A DNA stretch of 8,237 nucleotides from Spirochaetota bacterium (GTDB lineage: Bacteria; Spirochaetota; Spirochaetia; Treponematales; Breznakiellaceae). Shown one piece after another: positions 1-5,789 of this stretch. The translations under genes were made by a program, and so were the position numbers. The notes below the pieces were generated by a model. The model did not search any database, was not told where the DNA came from, and saw only the letters and a program-made list of their open reading frames with translations. The stretch spans positions 1-8,237 of the forward strand of contig JAEWSV010000110.1 in assembly GCA_023398155.1 (NCBI GenBank), given 5' to 3'. How positions within the stretch are numbered: the stretch's first letter is position 1; every line of letters begins with the position of its first letter.

Positions 1-186
1 GATCTCGATAGCATGTCCGATTCTTTCGTTGCGCCCCTATTGGAGGATGCGGCCGAACGAAGTTCCGACGAACCGACGTCGAGGCCAATCTCGGCGCCTC
101 GTTCTTCGGGGGCCGGGGGTGACTTCGATCCGCGGGAAATGGCGTCCGCGATACAAACGATTCTGAAAAGGGACCAGAAAGGATAG
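1..186 (+). CDS. 3' end of an unidentified protein upstream of fliA (partial)
   Basis: This is an open frame from the first base to a TAG stop at 184-186, encoding the last 61 residues of a protein whose start lies outside the window. The visible part is acidic and serine-rich at first, then a Ser/Pro/Gly-rich stretch, and ends in a short probable helix (DPREMASAIQTILKRDQ). It has no motif that I recognise. The stop is 3 bases before the fliA start, so the two are almost certainly co-transcribed. In spirochaete motility clusters the gene just before this position is usually flhG or a small hypothetical protein downstream of flhG, and the low-complexity tail does not look like the end of an FlhG ATPase. 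That assignment is inference from context only. The frame is supported by tight coupling to fliA, not by homology. Confidence 0.6.
   Translation, partial: DLDSMSDSFVAPLLEDAAERSSDEPTSRPISAPRSSGAGGDFDPREMASAIQTILKRDQKG
178..183 (+). promoter_or_regulatory. Ribosome binding site of fliA/whiG
   Basis: The purine-rich sequence AAAGGA lies 6 bases before the ATG at 190 and inside the last codons of the upstream gene. It supports translational coupling and this choice of start. Confidence 0.6.
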
Positions 187-189
187 GGT

Positions 190-978
190 ATGGGGAACGT
201 CCTCCTGGAGCAAAAGACCGAAGAGGAACTCTGGGCAATCTATAGGCGAGGTCGCGATCCGCGGATCCGCGAGGCCTTCATCACGCAATATGCTCCCCTC
301 GTGAAATACGTGGCGGGCAAGGTGGCCGTAGGCATGCCGAACAACGTGGAATTCGACGACCTCGTCGGTTTCGGCGTATTCGGCCTCCTCGACGCCATCG
401 ACAAGTACGATCCGGAAAAGAACGTCAAGTTCAAGACCTACGCGGTCACCCGTATCCGCGGGGCCATCTTCGATGAACTCAGGTCGATCGATTGGGTGCC
501 TCGGTCCGTGCGCCAAAAGACGCGGGAGATCGAAGAGACCATCGGCGCGCTGGAGGCCCAACTCGGCAGGACGGCCACGGACCAAGAGATAGCCGCTTCC
601 CTCGGCGTCAGCGAAGACGAGTTCCTCAAGACCATGCTCAAGATATCGGGTACCTCGGTGCTGTCGCTCAACGACGTTTGGTTCTCCAACGACGAGACCG
701 AACGTTTTTCCATCGGCGAGACCATCGAGGCGCCCACGAGCCTCAATCCGGACGTCATCGTGGAGAAGGACGAAATTCGCCGCGTCATTGCGGAAGCCAT
801 CGATGAGCTCCCCGACAAGGAGAAGAAGGTCCTCGTTCTCTATTATTACGAGGATCTCACGCTCAAGGAAATCGGACAGGTGCTCGAAGTTACCGAGTCG
901 CGCGTTTCCCAGCTGCATACCAAGGCGATACTCCGTCTCCGCTCTAAACTTACGAATATCCGAAAAGGTATCGTGTAG
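190..978 (+). CDS. fliA: Flagellar/motility sigma factor of the sigma-28 (FliA/WhiG) family
   Basis: The 262-aa product is the usual length for FliA/WhiG, the sigma factor that directs RNA polymerase to late flagellar and chemotaxis promoters. Region 2 spans about residues 30-108 and includes the core-binding and -10-recognition helices (DDLVGFGVFGLLDAIDKYD, residues 56-74) and the typical FliA stretch RIRGAIFDELRSIDWVPRSV (88-107). Region 3 follows at about 110-155. Region 4 is near the C-terminus, with the helix-turn-helix LTLKEIGQVLEVTESRVSQL just before the last 20 residues. The ATG at 190 has an upstream Shine-Dalgarno site and leaves a normal N-terminus. The stop is 9 bases before the fapA-family start. 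In spirochaetes this gene is often named whiG. No FlgM-like anti-sigma gene is visible in the window. Family assignment is secure; the target genes are inferred from the family. Confidence 0.95.
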   Translation: MGNVLLEQKTEEELWAIYRRGRDPRIREAFITQYAPLVKYVAGKVAVGMPNNVEFDDLVGFGVFGLLDAIDKYDPEKNVKFKTYAVTRIRGAIFDELRSIDWVPRSVRQKTREIEETIGALEAQLGRTATDQEIAASLGVSEDEFLKTMLKISGTSVLSLNDVWFSNDETERFSIGETIEAPTSLNPDVIVEKDEIRRVIAEAIDELPDKEKKVLVLYYYEDLTLKEIGQVLEVTESRVSQLHTKAILRLRSKLTNIRKGIV

Positions 979-987
979 GAACGGGCG

Positions 988-2949
988 ATGGTGGACTTCG
1001 TTCGCCTGCAGGCAGTGATGAAGGAGCGTCTCGAGGCGGATCGGACCATCCATTCGGTGGAAGCGACGGGGGCCACCCTGGAAGAGGCGGTATCCGCCGC
1101 CGCCGCGCTGCTCAGCGTCTCCGTCAAGCGCGTCGAGTACGAGATCGTTGAACGCGGCGCCGCAGGTTTCCTCGGTACCGGACGCAAAGATTGGCTCATT
1201 CGGGCATACGAGCACGTGGTGGTCAAGGTGGACGAGGCCGCGCCGGCCTTGGCCGATGAGGGCTTCTTCGCAAACGCCCCGGTCATCGAGGACCGTGACG
1301 GCTCGGCGTTCGTGTTCCTGAGCCAGGAGGACGCCTACCTCAAGGTTACGCCCCCGGTCGGCCGCGGTCGCCGGGCTACCGAACGGCAGGCGATGGAAGC
1401 CCTCACCGCCCGATCGGTCAGGGACCTCAACGCATCCCTCGTCGGCCAGGTCGTGAAGGAAGCCGGGAGCGAGTACATCAAGGTCGGGACATTCATCGCG
1501 AACCCGGCGAACGACGCCGTCATGACCGTGGATATCGCCGATCAGGAGATGAAGGCGTATCTGTACGTGGCGCCTCCCGGTCCGGGCGGCAGCGACCTAT
1601 CCGCCGAGACCATACTGAGTTTCCTCCGCAATAACCGCGTGGTGTTCGGGGTCGACGAGGAATTCGTCCGGGACTTCGCCGATAAGCCCGAATATAAGAT
1701 CATGGTCCAGGTAGCGGAGGGCATCCAGCCCGTCAACGGAAGAGACGCCTACATCCAGTATAATTTCGAGACCGACCAAACACAGGTCCGCCTCAAGGAA
1801 AGCTCCAACGGTCGGGTGGATTTCAAAGAACTGAACATCATCCAGAACGTGGTGGAGGGACAACCCCTGGCCCGTAAGATTCCCGCGGAACGCGGGAATC
1901 CCGGAAAGACGGTGACCGGTAAGGTGCTTCCGGCCAAAAACGGTAAGGATATACCCATACCGCTCGGTAAGAACGTCCACGTCCTGGACGACCAGCTCAC
2001 GGTCATCGCCGATATGAACGGTCAGGTGGTAATCGTCGGCGGCAAGGTAAACGTCGAACCGGTCTATACGGTTCAGGGCGACGTGAGTCTCAGGACCGGC
2101 AACATCATCTTCCTCGGAACGGTCATCATCACCGGTAACGTGGAAGACGGATTCTCCGTCAAGGCCGCGGGCAATATCGAGGTCCACGGCACCGTCGGTA
2201 AGGCCGAGCTCGACGCCGAGGGCGACATCATCGTGCACCAGGGCGTCGCGGGTAAGAATGCCGGCTTCATCCGCGCCGGTCGGTCGATCTGGGCGCGATT
2301 CATCGAGAACGCGAAGGTGGAGGCCGGCTCCCTGGTGGTGGTTTCGGACGGCATCATCAATTCCACCGTGGACGCCAACAAACGTATCCTCTGTCAAGGT
2401 AAGCGGGCGCACATAGTCGGCGGACGACTGCGCGCCTCGGAGGAAATCAACGCCAAGATCCTCGGCAGCCCCGTGAGCGGCACCGAGACCGTCTGCGAAG
2501 TGGGCTTCGATCCGAAGAGCAAGGAAAAACTCGAACTGCTGGAAGGGCGGAGGTCCCAAGGCGAAAAACAGCTCGAGGAAGTCGAGCTCAACCTCCAAAC
2601 GCTCATCAATATTAAGAAGCAGCGCAAATCTCTACCGGAAGACAAGGAAGCCTACCTGCGGGAGCTCGTCGAACGTAGGCAACAGGCCATCGAGGAGCTC
2701 ACGCAGCTCGGTGAGGAAATCGTCGAGATCCAGAATTACCTCAACACGCTCAAGACCCGCGGCAGGGTCTCCGCCTCCGCGAAAGTCTACCCCGGCGTCA
2801 AGGTCATCATCCGCGACGTCAAGGAAGACGTGAAGAACGAATACCGCGCGGTGACCTTCGTACTCGAAAACAACTTGATCCGCGTAACGAAGTACGAGGA
2901 GACCGACGAGGACATGAAGAAGGCCCCCGATGGCTATTCAGCCGATTGA
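988..2949 (+). CDS. fapA: Jag_N domain plus FapA-family (DUF342) protein
   Basis: The 653-aa product combines two recognisable parts. Residues about 22-75 match a Jag N-terminal domain (GATLEEAVSAAAALL, then GFLGTGRKDWLIRAY). Residues about 175-640 resemble FapA/DUF342. The FapA signature is at about 297-330, with the conserved Gly-rich RGNPGKTVTGKVLPAKNG stretch. Gly/Val/Ile-rich turns from about 355 to 500 fit the family's right-handed beta-helix. A charged heptad-like segment at about 508-590 should be coiled coil, and a short beta domain closes the protein. There is no signal peptide or membrane segment, so it should be cytoplasmic. FapA of Vibrio was linked to flagellar assembly and to EIIA-Glc; the exact role in spirochaetes is not clear to me. 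The ATG at 988 has AGGA upstream at 977-980. The 3' end overlaps the next gene by 20 bases. Confidence 0.9.
   Translation: MVDFVRLQAVMKERLEADRTIHSVEATGATLEEAVSAAAALLSVSVKRVEYEIVERGAAGFLGTGRKDWLIRAYEHVVVKVDEAAPALADEGFFANAPVIEDRDGSAFVFLSQEDAYLKVTPPVGRGRRATERQAMEALTARSVRDLNASLVGQVVKEAGSEYIKVGTFIANPANDAVMTVDIADQEMKAYLYVAPPGPGGSDLSAETILSFLRNNRVVFGVDEEFVRDFADKPEYKIMVQVAEGIQPVNGRDAYIQYNFETDQTQVRLKESSNGRVDFKELNIIQNVVEGQPLARKIPAERGNPGKTVTGKVLPAKNGKDIPIPLGKNVHVLDDQLTVIADMNGQVVIVGGKVNVEPVYTVQGDVSLRTGNIIFLGTVIITGNVEDGFSVKAAGNIEVHGTVGKAELDAEGDIIVHQGVAGKNAGFIRAGRSIWARFIENAKVEAGSLVVVSDGIINSTVDANKRILCQGKRAHIVGGRLRASEEINAKILGSPVSGTETVCEVGFDPKSKEKLELLEGRRSQGEKQLEEVELNLQTLINIKKQRKSLPEDKEAYLRELVERRQQAIEELTQLGEEIVEIQNYLNTLKTRGRVSASAKVYPGVKVIIRDVKEDVKNEYRAVTFVLENNLIRVTKYEETDEDMKKAPDGYSAD
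1878..1900 (+). other. Perfect 10-bp hairpin inside the fapA coding sequence
   Basis: The arms GATTCCCGCG (1878-1887) and CGCGGGAATC (1891-1900) are exact reverse complements around the 3-base loop GAA. They encode residues 298-305 of the FapA-family protein, in its conserved signature region. There is no U-tract after it, so it is not a classical terminator. A role is not shown; it may be coincidence in GC-rich coding DNA. Confidence 0.6.
2917..2923 (+). promoter_or_regulatory. Ribosome binding site of the 111-aa gene, inside fapA
   Basis: AAGAAGG lies 6 bases before the ATG at 2930, within the final codons of the fapA-family gene. It supports a real start overlapping that gene and probable translational coupling. 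Confidence 0.55.
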
Positions 2950-3265
2950 TCTCCAGGCGCTTTTTTCCCAGGTCGACAAGGTTGGGAAAACGCAAGCGGA
3001 GCTCAAGGAAGGCGTTGAAATCCAACAAGCGCTCCAAGGCGTTCAGAGCCAGCGGAAGCTGGACGAGCGTATCCGTTCGGTCAACGAGGCCCAGGATTCC
3101 GGTGACGGCGCGGAGCGCATCCGGGATCGCCAAGGACGGCGAAGGGGCCGTCGCGGGGCCAAGGATAATGATAAATCCGAGGGGAAGGACGGGGATGACG
3201 GCGCGGAAGGGTCGGAAATCGTCCGCGATCCCGCCCTCGGACACAACATCGATCTGAGTGGTTAA
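2930..3265 (+). CDS. Small charged conserved hypothetical protein of the spirochaete motility operon
   Basis: This 111-aa protein begins 20 bases inside the fapA-family gene, in another frame, and stops 4 bases before the next start. The N-terminal 55 residues look like an ordered, mostly helical region beginning MAIQPIDLQALFSQVDKVGK, which I recall as a conserved start among spirochaete hypothetical proteins at this locus. The middle (about 62-76) is very Arg-rich, with RRRGRRG. The remainder is acidic and Gly/Asp/Lys-rich, ending in DPALGHNIDLSG. It has no signal peptide, membrane segment or catalytic motif. The polar, probably disordered C-terminal half suggests a binding partner of protein or nucleic acid, not an enzyme. 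A frame starting at 2946 is also open over nearly the same stretch, but it lacks a good ribosome binding site and has less natural composition. Confidence 0.8.
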   Translation: MAIQPIDLQALFSQVDKVGKTQAELKEGVEIQQALQGVQSQRKLDERIRSVNEAQDSGDGAERIRDRQGRRRGRRGAKDNDKSEGKDGDDGAEGSEIVRDPALGHNIDLSG

Positions 3266-3269
3266 CGGT

Positions 3270-4034
3270 ATGGATCTTTCCGCCTTCGTTTCCGTCGCGA
3301 GCCTCCTCCTGTGGGCCGGCGCTTTCATCTATTTTCGCGCCTATCTCAAACGGCGCACCGGCGCCGAGCGCCTCCTCGCCGAATTGCGCGAGGAGGTGGA
3401 AAAGCTCGTTTCGGAGATCGACGCCGCCACCGACCGCGACGCGACGCTCGTAGAGGAACGGGTACGGTCGCTCCGGGCTTTCCTGGAAGAGGCCGATCGC
3501 CGCATCGCCTCGTACGGCCGCGAGCTCGACCGGAGGGCGGCCGAGGAGCGGGCCTATGCCGAGCTCGGGCGCCGATCGCGCGCCTACCGCGGAAGCGAAG
3601 GGGAGCTCTTCGGCGGCTCGCCCCAAGCTCCGGCCGTTTCGCCCGCACGGCCCGGCGCGGTCCAGGCCGAAGCGGTTCCGCTTCCGCCGCCGCTACCGCC
3701 GTTGCCGTTACAGCCGCCATCGTCGGCGCAACCGCTATCGCCGGCGCAACCGCCATCGCCGGCGCAACCGCTATCGTCGACGCGGCCGGCGCCGCCTCCG
3801 CCGGCGCAGCCGCGAGGGCCCTCCGCGGAGCCGTCCATCGATCGGGCCTCGAGCGCCGAAACCGCCGCAGGCGCCGCGCCGCCGGAGCCGGGCCCGCGTT
3901 TCGTCCGTTCGGAATCGCCCATCGAGCCCAAGGCGGCATCCTTCGCCGAGCGCGTCGCGGAACTCTACCGGGCGGGATTCTCGGCCGATATCATCGCCAA
4001 GCGTCTCGGGGCGACGGTGGCGGAGGTCGATTAG
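3270..4034 (+). CDS. Membrane-anchored coiled-coil protein with DUF6115/SwrB-like C-terminus, probably truncated by a TAG
   Basis: The 254-aa product has an N-terminal membrane segment (about residues 4-22, FVSVASLLLWAGAFIYF), then basic residues, so the bulk should lie in the cytoplasm. A charged coiled coil covers about 30-100. A long Pro/Ala/Ser-rich linker (about 118-215) contains four 6-residue repeats. The last 30 residues, AERVAELYRAGFSADIIAKRL and on, resemble the C-terminal helix-turn-helix-like motif of DUF6115 proteins such as SwrB/YlxL of the Bacillus flagellar operon, a motility-linked family. The ATG at 3270 is preferred over GTG at 3258 because it puts the hydrophobic segment at the N-terminus and avoids overlap with the previous gene; its ribosome binding site is weak. 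The family motif normally continues past EVD. Here a TAG interrupts it, although 9 more plausible codons follow to a TAA at 4062-4064. Confidence 0.85.
   Translation: MDLSAFVSVASLLLWAGAFIYFRAYLKRRTGAERLLAELREEVEKLVSEIDAATDRDATLVEERVRSLRAFLEEADRRIASYGRELDRRAAEERAYAELGRRSRAYRGSEGELFGGSPQAPAVSPARPGAVQAEAVPLPPPLPPLPLQPPSSAQPLSPAQPPSPAQPLSSTRPAPPPPAQPRGPSAEPSIDRASSAETAAGAAPPEPGPRFVRSESPIEPKAASFAERVAELYRAGFSADIIAKRLGATVAEVD
3714..3785 (+). repeat. Four tandem 18-bp units encoding a Pro/Ser/Ala/Gln linker
   Basis: Units start at 3714, 3732, 3750 and 3768. The consensus is CCGCYATCGCCGGCGCAA, and the fourth copy is degenerate. The period is a multiple of three and each unit encodes PPSSAQ, PLSPAQ, PPSPAQ and PLSSTR in turn. 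The repeat therefore lengthens the linker of the DUF6115-like protein without changing frame, and copy number could vary between strains. Confidence 0.85.
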
Positions 4035-4065
4035 GCCATCGCGCTGGCGGCGAGGTCGGAATAAT

Positions 4066-5787
4066 ATGGCGCTCCCGGTACTCGGCATCGACCTCGGCAC
4101 GACCAACTCCTCCTGCGCCTTCTTCGACGGGCGCGAGGTTACGCTCATCCCCAACGATCGCGGCGCGCGGACGACGCCGTCGGTCGTCGCCCTTTCCGAC
4201 GGCGGCGAGATACTGGTGGGCGAGTCCGCGCGCAACCAGGCCGTGCTCAATCCCACAAGGACGATTCGGAACGCGAAGCGCTTCATGGGGTCTTCCCATA
4301 CCTTCCCCTTCGGCGGGCGAGCCCTCCGCGCCGAAGAGGCCCTCTCGCGCGTCCTCATGCGGCTCAAAGCTGACGCCGAGGCGTATCTCGGAGAGGAGGC
4401 GCGCGAAGCGGTCATAACGGTGCCCGCGTATTTCACCGAAACCCAACGGCGCTCCACGCGCGAGGCCGGCCGCCTCGCCGGATTCGAAGTCCGGCGCTTG
4501 CTCAACGAGCCGACCGCCGCGGCCGTCGCGTGGGCCTGGTCCGCGAACCGGGCCTTCGGCGAGGAGAAGACGGAGCGCAACGTGCTCGTTTACGATCTCG
4601 GCGGCGGCACCTTCGACGCGACGGTGCTTTCCATGCGGGGGAGCGAGTGCCGGGTGCTCGCGGCCTCGGGCGACAACGTCTTGGGCGGCGCCGATTTTGA
4701 CGATATTCTGCTCGCCCGCGCGATCGGGGCGTTCGAACGGGAGCTCGGGAAGGACGCGGTCCGCGACGATCCCATGCTACTCCAGCAGCTCTCCGATTCG
4801 GTGGAGCGCGCCAAGATCGAGCTTTCGGTCCGCGAAAGCGCCTCGGTCGTGCTGCCATTCGTCGGCGCCGCGCGCGGCGCCCACCCCGCATGGAAGATCG
4901 AACGGGCGGAGTTCGAGGAGATCATCCGGCCGTATATCGATCGGTCGATCGACTTGGTGCGGAAAGCGCTCGCCGAGGCGAGCTTGGGCGAAGGAGCAGT
5001 GGATCACCTCGTGCTTTCGGGCGGATCGAGCCGCATTCCCCTTGTCCGCCGGACTCTCGCAGCCTTGGTCGGACGCGAAGCCGAGGGCCGCGTGAATCCG
5101 GACGAGATCGTCGCGTTCGGGGCCGCGGTGTTCGCGGGCATCCAAAAGGACGGCTCGGGCGAAGGCTTCACGGTCCGCGACGCCGTCTCCCGCACCTTCG
5201 GGGTGGAGATCGACGGCAACGATTTCGTTTCGCTCATCCGGAAAAACACCCCCATCCCCGTGTCGCGGAAGCGCGCGTTCACGACGGTCGCCGACGACCA
5301 ACGGTCGGTGGAGATCCACGTGCTGCAGGGCGAATCCGCGCGGGCCTCGGAAAACTTGAGCCTCGGGCGCTTCCTCCTCTCCGGCATCCGACCCGGTAAG
5401 CGGGGCGAGCCGAGGATCGAGGTTGAGTTTTCCATCGATCCTGACGAAATTCTCCATGTACGGGCCCGGGACCTGGATACCGGTTCCTCGCAGGCAGTCA
5501 CCATCGCTTCCGCTCCGGAAGGGGCGTTCGGGATTAAAGCGGAGCGCCTGCGCTCGCTCGCCGCCCGCGCGGCTTCTTTAGCTCGCTACGCGAATGGCGA
5601 TCGATCGCTTGAGGCGGAACTGGAGACGGCCGTCGCGGAAGCCGAGCGGACCGCCCGCGTCCTGGACGCGGAGAGCGGGGATTCCTCGAGCGTTCCGGGA
5701 TCGGGGGCGGCTACCGCGGCCGCGGCGGCTATGTCGCTTGAGGCTATTGTCGCCGAACTGGAGGCGCGCCGCTCGGTGGGAGGTTAG
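4066..5787 (+). CDS. Divergent Hsp70 (DnaK-like) chaperone with short lid
   Basis: The 573-aa product is shorter than DnaK (about 610-640) and near HscC in size. The nucleotide-binding domain (about 1-361) keeps the ATP-site motifs: GIDLGTTNS (7-15), Lys71 in NAKRFMG, Glu148 in NEPTAAA, DLGGGTFDATVL (177-188) and LSGGSSRIP (317-325). ATP hydrolysis should therefore work. The beta substrate-binding domain is clear at about 384-480 (KNTPIP, SVEIHVLQGE, LSLGRFLLSGI, DPDEILHVRARD). The inter-domain linker, VLLLD in DnaK, reads FTVRD here. The helical lid is only about 85 residues and ends in a Ser/Gly/Ala-rich tail with no EEVD-like end. The ATG at 4066 has GAGG at 4052-4055; the frame is open further upstream, but that overlaps the previous gene. 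The next gene encodes a J-domain protein, a likely partner. I recall a second dnaK gene at this place in Borrelia. No GrpE is present here. Confidence 0.93.
   Translation: MALPVLGIDLGTTNSSCAFFDGREVTLIPNDRGARTTPSVVALSDGGEILVGESARNQAVLNPTRTIRNAKRFMGSSHTFPFGGRALRAEEALSRVLMRLKADAEAYLGEEAREAVITVPAYFTETQRRSTREAGRLAGFEVRRLLNEPTAAAVAWAWSANRAFGEEKTERNVLVYDLGGGTFDATVLSMRGSECRVLAASGDNVLGGADFDDILLARAIGAFERELGKDAVRDDPMLLQQLSDSVERAKIELSVRESASVVLPFVGAARGAHPAWKIERAEFEEIIRPYIDRSIDLVRKALAEASLGEGAVDHLVLSGGSSRIPLVRRTLAALVGREAEGRVNPDEIVAFGAAVFAGIQKDGSGEGFTVRDAVSRTFGVEIDGNDFVSLIRKNTPIPVSRKRAFTTVADDQRSVEIHVLQGESARASENLSLGRFLLSGIRPGKRGEPRIEVEFSIDPDEILHVRARDLDTGSSQAVTIASAPEGAFGIKAERLRSLAARAASLARYANGDRSLEAELETAVAEAERTARVLDAESGDSSSVPGSGAATAAAAAMSLEAIVAELEARRSVGG
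5778..5783 (+). promoter_or_regulatory. Strong ribosome binding site deciding a TTG start
   Basis: GGGAGG lies 6 bases before the TTG at 5790, inside the last codons of the hsp70 gene. There is no ATG or GTG in frame before the J-domain, so this site fixes the TTG as the start of the next gene. Confidence 0.75.
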
Positions 5788-5789
5788 GA

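Noticed and set aside
37..1215. Long minus-strand open frame of 392 aa opposite fliA and the start of fapA
   Set aside because: It is antisense to two clear genes, is rich in Arg/Asp/Gly/Leu as expected of a mirror frame in GC-rich DNA, and has no recognisable domain.
1597..2598. Minus-strand open frame of 333 aa opposite fapA
   Set aside because: Shadow of the FapA coding frame; His/Asp/Val-rich composition with no domain.
4032..4034. TAG read as pyrrolysine or a reassigned codon
   Set aside because: TAG ends fliA, hsp70, the outer-membrane protein gene and the partial first gene normally, and there is no pyl gene or downstream structure in view. A point mutation or sequence error is simpler.
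3556..4065. Upstream extension of the hsp70 frame by 170 codons
   Set aside because: The extension is an Arg/Ser/Pro-rich out-of-frame reading of the upstream gene. The GIDLGTTNS motif begins at residue 7 from the ATG at 4066, as in all Hsp70 proteins.
3311..4417. Plus-strand frame of 368 aa overlapping the DUF6115-like and hsp70 genes
   Set aside because: It is an Arg/Ala-rich frame-shifted reading of the GC-rich linker and crosses the start of the well-supported hsp70.
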